Source of the DNA: Candidatus Arcticimaribacter forsetii
Lineage (GTDB): Bacteria; Bacteroidota; Bacteroidia; Flavobacteriales; Flavobacteriaceae
Length of the DNA: 64,000 bases
Direction of reading: 5' to 3'
Assembly: GCF_910589745.1 (NCBI RefSeq)
Contig: NZ_OU342399.1
Coordinates: 1,302,001-1,366,000 of the forward strand
Positions 11,499 to 19,185 of the stretch are shown here, piece after piece (the stretch's first letter is position 1; the number at the start of each line of letters is the position of its first letter). The notes beneath the pieces were generated by a model. That model ran no database searches. It was given only the letters and a program-made list of their open reading frames with translations, and was not told where the DNA came from. The translations under genes were made by a program, and so were the position numbers.

Positions 11499-11539
11499 AA
11501 AGTCCTGTAAACTCAATGTTTATGGGACTTTTTATTTTA
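11499..11539 (+). terminator. Terminator downstream of tRNA-Ser
   Basis: A 14-bp stem with two G-U pairs (11499-11512 with 11518-11531) and a 5-base loop is followed by TTTATTTT. It lies in element DNA and would end tRNA transcription before the integrase. Confidence 0.8.
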
Positions 11540-11577
11540 CCCAAAACATCAAAATATGTATTAAACACCATTCTGTT

Positions 11578-11596
11578 GGTGACCTATTAGGTGACC
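11578..11596 (+). repeat. Left integrase arm-type repeat (GGTGACC-TATTA-GGTGACC)
   Basis: This 19-bp sequence is a direct repeat of GGTGACC around TATTA. It recurs exactly, in the same orientation, at 32502-32520 near the other end of the element. A related odd-length palindrome ATTAGGTCACCTAAT follows at 11611-11625, and one inverted GGTCACC lies at 11704-11710, three bases before the integrase start. The cluster suggests arm-type integrase binding sites, possibly also autoregulatory. Confidence 0.7.
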
Positions 11597-11713
11597 TTTT
11601 TTAAACCTTAATTAGGTCACCTAATTGTTTATAACTGTTTATAAATCAGTATAATATATCAATTAAAAGACCTCGAAATTTTGTAAATTAATGTATAATT
11701 AAAGGTCACCAGA

Positions 11714-12964
11714 ATGAACAAAACATTTGGATTATTATTCTACTTAAAAAAGAGTAAAGTAGATGCACGGGGCAAATGCCCTATTTACCTACGTATTACC
11801 ATAGATGGTAAGCGTACAGAGATTAGTACAAAACGTACCATTGAAATTGAGAAATGGAGCGTTGAAGCCAATAAAGCGATTGGAAGAACAGAAGATATAC
11901 GAGAACTAAATGCATATTTAGATTCACTTACTACAAAAGTATATCAAAGCCAAAGAGACTTAATGCAAGATAACAAAGAGGTTACTACAGAAACCCTTAA
12001 AAACAAGTTTTTAGGTGTTGAGGAAAAACAAAGAACACTTATAAGCATCTTTAAAAATCACAATAGGCAAGTTGAAAAATTAGTAGGTAGAGAGTTTTCG
12101 GCAGGAACTTTAGAGCGTTATAAAACGGTATGTAAGCATCTGCAAGAGTTTATGCAACATCAGTATAAAGTAAGTGATATTCCTGTGAACAGAATAGACC
12201 ACAAGTATATTACAGATTTTGAGTTCTATTTAAAAACCGTTAGAAACTGCGGGCATAATAGTACAATTAAGTATATCAAGAATTTTAAAAAGATAGTACG
12301 TATTGCAATAGCCAATGATTGGATTAAAAAAGACCCATTTCTAAATTATAAAGTGCGTTTAAAAGAAGTAGAACGTCAATATCTTTCAGAAGAAGAAATA
12401 CAAACAATGCTCGAAAAAGAATTACACACCAATCGTTTAGAGCAAGTAAGAGACATTTTTATATTCTGTTGCTTTACAGGTTTAGCATATAGCGACGTTA
12501 AGAAGCTCTCAAAAGACAATTTGGTATTTGGTATTGATGGCGATAAATGGATAAAGACAAAGCGTACTAAAACCGATACACGCAGTAACATTCCACTACT
12601 TCCAACCGCATTAGAGATTATAAAAAAATACGAGAACCATCCAGAAGCAGTAACAAAGGGCGTTTTGCTTCCTGTATTAAGCAATCAAAAGTCTAATGCC
12701 TATTTAAAAGAGATAGCAGACTTGTGTGGTATCAATAAAAACTTAACCACCCATTTAGCTCGTCATACGTTTGCAACTACTGTAACATTGTCTAATGGTG
12801 TGCCAATGGAATCTGTAAGCAAAATGTTAGGTCATAAATCACTAAAAACGACACAACATTATGCCAAAATATTGGATAGAAAAGTTAGTGATGATATGGC
12901 AATTTTGAAACAAAAGTTTGCTAATAAAAATACTCGACCAAATACCAATAAGATAGCTCAATAA
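11714..12964 (+). CDS. int: Tyrosine recombinase/integrase of the Bacteroidota mobile-element type
   Basis: The 416-aa protein has the three expected parts: an arm-binding domain (~5-90, LFYLKKSKVDARGKCPIYLRIT), a SAM-like core-binding domain (~105-205) and a catalytic domain (~220-395). Catalytic residues visible are H347 and R350 (HLARH), H374 (LGHKS) and the nucleophile Y383 (TTQHYAK). The position of the first catalytic arginine, normally TGxR, reads TGLAYSDV with Ala at 258. Loss of this arginine is known in IntDOT-like integrases of Bacteroidota elements. It is the first element gene after tRNA-Ser and is preceded by GGTCACC repeats that may be its own arm sites. Confidence 0.95.
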   Translation: MNKTFGLLFYLKKSKVDARGKCPIYLRITIDGKRTEISTKRTIEIEKWSVEANKAIGRTEDIRELNAYLDSLTTKVYQSQRDLMQDNKEVTTETLKNKFLGVEEKQRTLISIFKNHNRQVEKLVGREFSAGTLERYKTVCKHLQEFMQHQYKVSDIPVNRIDHKYITDFEFYLKTVRNCGHNSTIKYIKNFKKIVRIAIANDWIKKDPFLNYKVRLKEVERQYLSEEEIQTMLEKELHTNRLEQVRDIFIFCCFTGLAYSDVKKLSKDNLVFGIDGDKWIKTKRTKTDTRSNIPLLPTALEIIKKYENHPEAVTKGVLLPVLSNQKSNAYLKEIADLCGINKNLTTHLARHTFATTVTLSNGVPMESVSKMLGHKSLKTTQHYAKILDRKVSDDMAILKQKFANKNTRPNTNKIAQ

Positions 12965-12995
12965 CAATTTAATCTAAAAATAGAGATTTATACGT

Positions 12996-13026
12996 GAAAC
13001 TACTTGTATTACAGGTAGTTTCTTGT
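12996..13026 (+). terminator. Hairpin after the integrase gene
   Basis: An 11-bp stem with one G-U pair (GAAACTACTTG with CAGGTAGTTTC) has a 5-base loop. It lies 31 bases past the integrase stop. The tail TTGTTAAAA is only moderately T-rich, so termination is likely but not certain. Confidence 0.55.
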
Positions 13027-13147
13027 TAAAAAGCTTGCCTATTTCGTTAATAACTGTCAATAATTTTTCATTTAAAAAAGGTGATTTTAATGTATATTGA
13101 ATGTTAGAAATCAGGTAGTTAATACCTAATAATATTTTTTATACAGA

Positions 13148-13411
13148 ATGACATTTGAAGTAATTACAAAGGATGATTTAAAGACTCTTAAACAGGAAAT
13201 CATCACAGAACTTAAGACAATTTTAGGAAGCCAAACAGAGCAAAAAAAGTGGTTAAAATCTGCAGACGTACGCGAGCTATTAAATATCTCACCGGGTACG
13301 TTGCAGAATTTACGAATCAATGGTACGCTACCCTTTACCAAAATGGGTAAAACAATGTACTATGAGTATGACGATGTAGTTAGAATTTTAACCCAAAACA
13401 AGAGTGCTTAA
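13148..13411 (+). CDS. Small helix-turn-helix protein (excisionase/MerR-like wing HTH)
   Basis: This 87-aa protein has a charged N-terminal helix (~10-35) followed by WLKSADVRELLNISPGTLQNLRINGTLPFTKMGKTMYY. That is the pattern of the helix-turn-helix family used by excisionases and small element regulators in Bacteroidota. The stop codon overlaps the start of the polymerase-like gene (TAATG at 13409-13413), so the two are translationally coupled. An inverted repeat AGGTA-GTTAA-TACCT at 13113-13127, just upstream, could be its own operator. Likely jobs are control of excision or of the downstream gene; the sequence does not decide between them. Confidence 0.75.
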   Translation: MTFEVITKDDLKTLKQEIITELKTILGSQTEQKKWLKSADVRELLNISPGTLQNLRINGTLPFTKMGKTMYYEYDDVVRILTQNKSA

Positions 13412-14940
13412 TGAGATTATACATACCAGAGAATTTAGACATAGACCAAATTGTTTATGATTACCCACCTAATTTTAAGAAATACAAACACAAAAGAGAT
13501 AAACTATTATATGTTATTCACTTAATAAATGCGCTTACACTCTACAACAAAGATTTAATGTATGATGACTTTGTATCTATAAGTTCAAAAATCTTACAGG
13601 ACAAAATCTCTAATTACAAAGAGTACTTAAATTATCTTATCAATGTTGCAAAAATTATTGAAACGGATAATCAATACTTTGTTGGCTCAAAATCAAAAGG
13701 GTTTAGGTTAGCTGAAAAATACAGGTGTGAAGTAGCTATTCATACAATAAGCGAACAAACATTTTACAGGAAACTAAAAGTTGAGCGTAATAATAGAATA
13801 GCATCGGTAAAACACCTAAACTATCTAACTAAATGGTTTGATGAAAAATTAGAAATTGATATTAATTACGTCAACAAGTTTTTAGCCGAAGAATATGCGT
13901 TAAAAAAAGACAACAAATCTTTGTGGCAATCCAAAAAGGTTAATAACTATGGTAAGGTCGAAGTCAAATATAAAAGACCGATTGACCAATTAAATCACGC
14001 AAAAATTAGCGCAGAAAAAATAGGTCGTCAAGATTATTATTTGTTGCACGATGATAATGTGTATCGTTTTCATTCCAACCTTACTAATATGCGAAGCGTT
14101 ATCAGAAATGCAGTAACGTATGATGGCCAAAAATTAATTTCGATTGATATTAAAAATAGCCAACCTTATTTAAGCACCATATTATTGAGTCGCTCGTTCT
14201 GGATTGAGCAAAAAAATGAGCCAAATGCACCAAATGAGTTATCAATCACGTTTGACGAGCCCAAAAATCGACCTTTTTATTCTTTTAATGATATAAATGA
14301 GAATATTTATAAGATTGATGGTAAGAGTGATGATAGAATGAACATATCACATATCAAAGTACACGATACTGATTCTTACATTATGTTAGGAGATATTGAT
14401 AAAACCCTTATGAATAATGAGTTTAGTCAGTATATAAATCTTGTGGTGAGTGGTACACTTTACGAGTTTTTAGAACAACAGTTTAGCCAACGATTAGGAG
14501 AAACATTTGCAAACCGAAAAGAAGTTAAAACGGCAGTGTTCCAAGTGCTATTTACAGATAATAGATTTTTGGGGCAAGAGGATGCAAAACCAAAGAAGAT
14601 GTTTAAGGCGATGTTTCCAAACGTTTATGAGGTGTTTAGACAGATTAAGAGTAAAGACAAATCGCTACTTCCAAGATTATTGCAGAGTATTGAGAGTTAT
14701 TTAATGATTAATGTTATTGCAAAGCGCATATCAATAGAGTATCCAGATGCACCAATATATACAATACACGATAGTATTTCTACAACGGAAGAATATGTGG
14801 ATGTTGTTGAGGATATAATGAAAGAGGAGTTATCAAAAGCCATAGGTCACGCACCAAAATTAGCACGTGAAGAATGGTGTAAAAGCAATATGGCAAAACA
14901 TCTTGAAACTATAAAAGAGAAAGCTAAAGTTGTGGCTTAA
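13411..14940 (+). CDS. Polymerase-like protein with family A / single-subunit RNA polymerase-type motifs
   Basis: This 509-aa protein is not one I recognise by name. The N-terminus (~25-105) looks like a winged-helix domain (YLNYLINVAKIIETDNQYFVGSKSKG). The second half contains, in the right order, three motifs matching the palm and fingers of family A polymerases and T7-type RNA polymerases. Motif A is ISIDIKNSQP with D246. Motif B is RKEVKTAVFQVLF with R369, K373 and F381, the RxxxK...[YF] pattern of T7 RNA polymerase. Motif C is TIHDS with H453-D454, as in the HDS of T7 RNA polymerase. A segment ahead of motif A (RFHSNLTNMRSVIRNAV) resembles the conserved GRxxSxxxNLQ-type stretch. There is no exonuclease domain. 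It is coupled to the HTH gene. Replication of the excised element or primer/transcript synthesis are possible roles; function is inference. Confidence 0.6.
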   Translation: MRLYIPENLDIDQIVYDYPPNFKKYKHKRDKLLYVIHLINALTLYNKDLMYDDFVSISSKILQDKISNYKEYLNYLINVAKIIETDNQYFVGSKSKGFRLAEKYRCEVAIHTISEQTFYRKLKVERNNRIASVKHLNYLTKWFDEKLEIDINYVNKFLAEEYALKKDNKSLWQSKKVNNYGKVEVKYKRPIDQLNHAKISAEKIGRQDYYLLHDDNVYRFHSNLTNMRSVIRNAVTYDGQKLISIDIKNSQPYLSTILLSRSFWIEQKNEPNAPNELSITFDEPKNRPFYSFNDINENIYKIDGKSDDRMNISHIKVHDTDSYIMLGDIDKTLMNNEFSQYINLVVSGTLYEFLEQQFSQRLGETFANRKEVKTAVFQVLFTDNRFLGQEDAKPKKMFKAMFPNVYEVFRQIKSKDKSLLPRLLQSIESYLMINVIAKRISIEYPDAPIYTIHDSISTTEEYVDVVEDIMKEELSKAIGHAPKLAREEWCKSNMAKHLETIKEKAKVVA

Positions 14941-14949
14941 ATAAAATAA

Positions 14950-14985
14950 TTGCACAACCATTGCATCATTAAATTTTTATCTTTG
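14950..14985 (+). promoter_or_regulatory. Operator 1 and -7 element ahead of the metal-uptake/regulator unit
   Basis: TGCACAACCATTGCA (14951-14965) is followed after 12 bases by TATCTTTG (14978-14985), an exact TAnnTTTG -7 element. The motif covers where the -33 region should be, the usual place for a repressor site. A matching motif with the same geometry precedes the second unit at 17965. The first start codon (GTG 14991) lies only 5 bases past the -7 element, so the transcript may be nearly leaderless. Confidence 0.6.
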
Positions 14986-14990
14986 TAATT

Positions 14991-15308
14991 GTGAAATTTG
15001 TAACAGTCATATTATCATTAATAATACTATTGCTTTCAGCAAAGCCTTGTTCTGATGGTCAAAACATAGAAGACCAGCATCAAGACGAAATAAGTGTTAA
15101 CCACAACCATCAAGAAGATAGCGACGATTCTTGTCCTGTAACTTGTATCTGCAATTGTTGCGGTATGACAATTACTTACGAACCAATCAAGAAATTTGAT
15201 TTCAAACTCAATATTGAAATTTCAACGGAGTTAAGTTCTACATATCAACCTATTTATAGGTTTAATTTCCTTTCCAACATTTGGCAACCGCCACAAGTAA
15301 TAAGCTAA
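14991..15308 (+). CDS. Small secreted Cys/His-rich protein (DUF6660-like)
   Basis: The 105-aa protein starts at a GTG and has a signal peptide (MKFVTVILSLIILLLSAKP). The mature part contains HNHQEDSDDSCP and a CPVTCICNCCG cluster, plausible metal ligands. It resembles the short flavobacterial proteins annotated DUF6660 that sit upstream of TonB receptors in metal islands; I recall this family from pattern only. It is first in the unit with the receptor and Fur-family gene and directly downstream of operator 1. A periplasmic metal-binding or metal-handing role is an inference. Confidence 0.65.
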   Translation: MKFVTVILSLIILLLSAKPCSDGQNIEDQHQDEISVNHNHQEDSDDSCPVTCICNCCGMTITYEPIKKFDFKLNIEISTELSSTYQPIYRFNFLSNIWQPPQVIS

Positions 15309-15357
15309 AACAACACGATTTTAAATCAATTATTTAGTTAATTACAATTATAATTCA

Positions 15358-17544
15358 ATGAATAAATATTTATTGAGCATAAAGCTCATATTAATACTTT
15401 GTCTATCATTACAGGCACAAACAACTGACATACAAATAAAAGTCATCACAGAGGCTGAAAACGAGCCTTTAATGGGTGCTACGGTTTACTTTGAAGCATT
15501 AGAAAAAGGTGCTGTAACTAATTTTGATGGTATTGCAGAATTTACAGAAATACCAAACGGTCAGCATCAAATAATAATTTCCTTTTTAGGTTTTGAAACA
15601 TTTGAGACAACAATTCAAATTCCAAGTAATAATGAATTAGTGTTTAAACTAAAAGAGGGCGGTAATCAATTAGATGCTGTAGTACTGCAATCTACAAGAA
15701 GCACAAGAACAGTACGAAAAATACCTACACGCATCGAGTTTATAGGTGCAGAAGAATTAGGAGAAAAAGCAATAATGAACCCTACTAATATTTCTATGGT
15801 GCTTCGTGAAAGTACAGGAATACAGATGCAACAAACGTCTTTAAGTAGTGGGAGTACTAATATTCGTATTCAAGGATTGGATGGTAGGTACACGCAATTA
15901 TTAAGAGATGGGTTTCCTCTTTATGGTGGATTTTCAAGTGGGTTAAGTATTTTACAAATACCACCTTTAGACCTTAAACAGTTTGAAATAATTAAAGGTA
16001 GTTCCTCTACACTTTACGGTGGAGGTGCTATTGCAGGATTGGTAAATATGGTATCTAAAACACCAGACGAAGAACCTGCTTTAGACATTATGCTTACGCA
16101 GACCCAAGCATTAGGAAGTACAGCTAATGTATTTTATAGCAAACGAAATAAAAAATTTGGTTTTTCACTTTATGGCTCTGGTCATTATCAAAAAGCATAC
16201 GACCCAGAAGATGATGGTTTTAGCAACCTACCAAATACAACATCAATTTCATTTAATCCTAAATTGTTTTATTACCCATCAGAGAAAACAACACTTTGGT
16301 TTGGATTAAACGGTACGTATGATGATAGAATTGGTGGAGATATGACAAAAATTGAAAGTGGAGAAAATGGCATACATCAATATACTGAAGAAAACAATTC
16401 AAAACGATTAAGCAGTCAATTGGTATATCAAACACAATTAGATTCCGTTAGTTCATTAGAATTTAAAAATAGTGTCTCTTTTTTCGATAGGAATTTAACC
16501 GTTCCGGATTTCAATTTTGATGGTAAGCAAACAAACACGTTTACTGAAATATCTTATAACACAGCTTCAGATAAAACGGATTGGATAGTTGGAGCTAATC
16601 TTTATACCTCAAATTTTGATGAAAACGATAATGCACCATTACAGCGAGACCAAAAAGATGTAACCTTTGGTGCATTTGCAAATAATATCTTTGACATATC
16701 AGATAATTGGATATTGGAAACTGGATTAAGAGCAGATTATAATACGGATTTCGGTTTCTTTCCACTTCCAAGAATTTCATTACTTTATAAAAACAATAGT
16801 GGATTTTCAAGTAGAATTGGTGGAGGTTTAGGGTATAAGATTCCTGATATTTTTACAGAAGAAGCAGAGTATATTAACTTTGAAAATGTGCTTGCAATAG
16901 ATAAATCTACAGTAGATGCAGAACGTTCTTATGGTGTTAATTTCGATGTGAATTATCAAACACGATTATCGGATGAGATTGGTTTTTCCATAAACCAATT
17001 ATTCTATGTGACTGCTATTAATGATGGACTGCTTTTAAATTCAACAGATAACGGATTTTTTCAATTTGAAAATGCTTCAGATAAAATATTCAGCAAAGGT
17101 TCAGAAACGAACATCAAATTTACATATAAGGATTTTAGATGGTTTTTAAATTATGCATTTATTGATACAAGGCTAAATTATTTAGAAGGCAATCCTCAAA
17201 AACCCTTAACAGCAAAACATAATGCAGGTAGTGTTATAATGTACGAATCTAAAAAATGGCGCATAGGTTATGAAACTTATTATACAGGGAAACAGTTCTT
17301 GTCTAATGGTACAGAAACTACAGACTTTGTAACTATGGGTTTAATGGTGATGCGTAACTTTAAATTGGGAAGTGTATTTGTAAATTTCGAAAACTTTACA
17401 GATAGAAGACAAAGCAGGTTTTCACCTTTGGTTTTACCACCGCACGAAAATCCTGTTTTCCCAGAAATATATGCGCCTACAGATGGTTTTATATTTAGTG
17501 TAGGACTTATTATTAAACCATTTGGTAACGAAGACGACGATTAA
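15358..17544 (+). CDS. TonB-dependent outer-membrane receptor with carboxypeptidase-regulatory-like domain
   Basis: This 728-aa protein has a signal peptide (ending near LQAQ), a carboxypeptidase-regulatory-like domain (~23-108: GATVYFEALEKGAVTNFDGIAEF), a plug domain (~120-230: RIQGLDGRYTQLLRDGFPLYGG and GSSSTLYGGGAIAGLVNMVSK) and a beta-barrel to the C-terminus. It is shorter than SusC-type glycan receptors and matches the size of siderophore, cobalamin or metal receptors. Lying between the DUF6660-like gene and a Fur-family regulator inside a metal island, it probably imports a metal complex across the outer membrane. The ligand cannot be read from the sequence. Confidence 0.88.
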   Translation: MNKYLLSIKLILILCLSLQAQTTDIQIKVITEAENEPLMGATVYFEALEKGAVTNFDGIAEFTEIPNGQHQIIISFLGFETFETTIQIPSNNELVFKLKEGGNQLDAVVLQSTRSTRTVRKIPTRIEFIGAEELGEKAIMNPTNISMVLRESTGIQMQQTSLSSGSTNIRIQGLDGRYTQLLRDGFPLYGGFSSGLSILQIPPLDLKQFEIIKGSSSTLYGGGAIAGLVNMVSKTPDEEPALDIMLTQTQALGSTANVFYSKRNKKFGFSLYGSGHYQKAYDPEDDGFSNLPNTTSISFNPKLFYYPSEKTTLWFGLNGTYDDRIGGDMTKIESGENGIHQYTEENNSKRLSSQLVYQTQLDSVSSLEFKNSVSFFDRNLTVPDFNFDGKQTNTFTEISYNTASDKTDWIVGANLYTSNFDENDNAPLQRDQKDVTFGAFANNIFDISDNWILETGLRADYNTDFGFFPLPRISLLYKNNSGFSSRIGGGLGYKIPDIFTEEAEYINFENVLAIDKSTVDAERSYGVNFDVNYQTRLSDEIGFSINQLFYVTAINDGLLLNSTDNGFFQFENASDKIFSKGSETNIKFTYKDFRWFLNYAFIDTRLNYLEGNPQKPLTAKHNAGSVIMYESKKWRIGYETYYTGKQFLSNGTETTDFVTMGLMVMRNFKLGSVFVNFENFTDRRQSRFSPLVLPPHENPVFPEIYAPTDGFIFSVGLIIKPFGNEDDD

Positions 17545-17546
17545 TT

Positions 17547-17960
17547 ATGGAAACAATAGAACAAGTATTAGAATCAAAAAACATACGAGTTACTGCAATG
17601 CGTATGTTAATTTATAAGTTCCTAGTTGAGAAGGAGGTTGCAGTAACATTGAGTGATATTGAAAACGCATTTGTAAAAGCAGATAGAACAACACTTTACA
17701 GGACTATTAAAACCTTTGAAGAGAAAGTCATTGTTCATCAAATAGACGATGGTACAGGAATTACGAAATATGCGTTATGCGAAGAGGGATGTAATTGTGA
17801 TATAAAAAACGATTTGCATTTACATTTCCATTGTAATAATTGCAATGAAACCATTTGCCTAACAGAACATAAAATACCACAAATTAAAGTACCTGATGGC
17901 TTTGTTTCGGAAAATGTAAACTTGGTTGTAAAAGGTATATGTGATAAGTGTAGTGGATAA
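17547..17960 (+). CDS. Fur-family transcriptional regulator
   Basis: The 137-aa protein has the Fur layout: an N-terminal winged helix with the recognition helix at RTTLYRTIKTFEEK (~50-63) and a C-terminal dimerisation/metal domain. Metal-site residues include HLHFHCNNC (~89-97), with the first CxxC, and CDKC near the end, the second CxxC forming the structural zinc site. It begins 2 bases after the receptor stop, so it is cotranscribed with it. It is probably the regulator acting at the two TGCACnnCCATTGCA sites, repressing in the presence of its metal (zinc- or iron-type), but the metal specificity is not decided by these residues. Confidence 0.88.
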   Translation: METIEQVLESKNIRVTAMRMLIYKFLVEKEVAVTLSDIENAFVKADRTTLYRTIKTFEEKVIVHQIDDGTGITKYALCEEGCNCDIKNDLHLHFHCNNCNETICLTEHKIPQIKVPDGFVSENVNLVVKGICDKCSG

Positions 17961-17964
17961 CAAA

Positions 17965-18000
17965 TGCACTTCCATTGCACTTACTATTAAATTACTTTTA
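17965..18000 (+). promoter_or_regulatory. Operator 2 and -7-like element ahead of the efflux unit
   Basis: TGCACTTCCATTGCA (17965-17979) differs from operator 1 at only two bases in the middle. A -7-like TACTTTTA (17993-18000, 7 of 8 to TAnnTTTG) begins 13 bases after it, nearly the same spacing as at operator 1. It lies directly after the Fur-family gene and before DUF3703, the first gene of the efflux unit. Confidence 0.55.
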
Positions 18001-18016
18001 TCCAAAATTAGTGGAT

Positions 18017-18379
18017 ATGAAGTTTAATACTAAAATACCTAAACATATCAAACAGGCTTATATCGAAGAATTAAAACAATACAGTTTCTGTTTAGAAAAT
18101 AAGGGGTTTGGTAATGCTTGGTTTCATTTAGAACGCAGTCATATAATAGGACAGTCTTATCCTATAGAACATACCTATTCACATTGGCTAATGCTAAAGT
18201 TTGGATTTAGACAAAAAGATACTAAAGAAGTATTCGGTCAAATTATTAGATTGCTTGTTGGTGGTTGGAAATCATTTATAAATCACGTTCCTCTTGGTAA
18301 TACAGGTGGCGCAAACGTACCACCATTAAAACGTATGCCTATTCCAAATGACATTGAAAAAGTATTAGATATAGAATGA
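18017..18379 (+). CDS. DUF3703 family protein
   Basis: This 120-aa soluble protein is taken from the ATG at 18017 (MKFNTKIPKHIKQAY). An upstream in-frame ATG at 17975 lies inside the operator/promoter and is rejected. The segment AWFHLERSHIIGQ...HTYSHWLMLKFGFRQKD is the signature of DUF3703 proteins, which recur beside MerTP-like and cation-efflux genes. Conserved His residues (WFHLERSH, EHTYSHW) suggest a metal site. It overlaps the next gene by 4 bases, so it is translationally coupled to MerTP. Function unknown. Confidence 0.8.
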   Translation: MKFNTKIPKHIKQAYIEELKQYSFCLENKGFGNAWFHLERSHIIGQSYPIEHTYSHWLMLKFGFRQKDTKEVFGQIIRLLVGGWKSFINHVPLGNTGGANVPPLKRMPIPNDIEKVLDIE

Positions 18380-18963
18380 AAAATAAATTAGCGGTTACAA
18401 GTATCCTAACAGCAATCACAGCTTCATTGTGTTGCATCACACCAGTTTTGGCATTAATTGCAGGAACAAGTGGTGTAGCTTCAACTTTTTCTTGGATAGA
18501 ACCATTTAGACCTTACTTAATAGGGCTAACTATATTAGTTCTTCTCTTTGCTTGGTATCAAAAATTAAAACCAGAAAAAGAAATCGACTGTGAATGTGAA
18601 ACGGATAAAAAACCAAAATTTATTCAGTCAAAAACCTTTTTAGGAGTTGTAACAGTATTCGCAATAGTGATGTTGGCATTTCCATACTACTCAAGTATGT
18701 TTTATCCAAATTCAGAGAAACAAATTGTTGTCGTTGATAAATCAAATATCAAAACAACAGAGTATAAAATAAGTGGAATGACTTGTCCCAGTTGTGAAGC
18801 TCACGTAAACCACGAAGTAAATAAACTTAACGGAATTGTGAACTCAAAAACATCATACAAGAATGGTAACGCAATCATTGAGTATGACCAAACTAAAACT
18901 AATGAATTAGAAATTGAGAAAGCAATTAATTCTACAGGTTATAAAGTAACTGATAAAAATTAA
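18376..18963 (+). CDS. MerTP-type mercuric/heavy-metal transport protein (MerT-HMA fusion)
   Basis: The 195-aa protein fuses a MerT-like membrane part to a MerP-like domain. The first membrane helix carries a vicinal cysteine pair (SLCCITPVLALIAG, ~18-31), as in MerT; two further membrane segments follow (~45-62, ~88-108). The C-terminal HMA domain (~125-192) has the metal-binding motif GMTCPSCEAHV. The linker holds CECE. Proteobacterial MerT and MerP are separate; the fusion is a known Bacteroidota form. There is no mercuric reductase in the element, so the ion may not be mercury. Confidence 0.85.
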   Translation: MKNKLAVTSILTAITASLCCITPVLALIAGTSGVASTFSWIEPFRPYLIGLTILVLLFAWYQKLKPEKEIDCECETDKKPKFIQSKTFLGVVTVFAIVMLAFPYYSSMFYPNSEKQIVVVDKSNIKTTEYKISGMTCPSCEAHVNHEVNKLNGIVNSKTSYKNGNAIIEYDQTKTNELEIEKAINSTGYKVTDKN

Positions 18964-18968
18964 AATTG

Positions 18969-19175
18969 ATGCAAACTATATTAAAATCTGAAATCACTTG
19001 CCCAACCTGTGGTCATAAAAAGGAAGAAGATATGCCAACAAATGCCTGTCAATTCTTTTATGAATGTGAGAAATGTAAAACAGTTTTAAAACCAAACAAA
19101 GGAGATTGTTGTGTGTATTGTTCTTATGGTACAGTTCCTTGTCCACCAATTCAACAAAACAAAAGTTGTTGTTAA
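18969..19175 (+). CDS. Small GDCCVxC-motif protein
   Basis: The 68-aa protein has two CxxC-type pairs (CPTCGHKK and CEKCK) and the motif GDCCVYCSYGTVPCPPIQ, which defines the GDCCVxC domain (seleno)protein family. Here every position is an ordinary Cys codon (TGT) with no in-frame TGA, so this is the cysteine form. I chose the ATG at 18969 over a TTG one codon upstream. It sits between MerTP and the P-type ATPase and may act in metal handling or thiol chemistry; its role is not known. Confidence 0.75.
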   Translation: MQTILKSEITCPTCGHKKEEDMPTNACQFFYECEKCKTVLKPNKGDCCVYCSYGTVPCPPIQQNKSCC

Positions 19176-19185
19176 AACTAACTTG

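Noticed and set aside
11287..11571. Minus-strand 94-codon frame across the tRNA-Ser
   Set aside because: It runs through the tRNA gene; its apparent protein is the complement of the tRNA.
18969..19175. Selenocysteine in the GDCCVxC protein
   Set aside because: No in-frame TGA; all motif positions are TGT cysteine codons.
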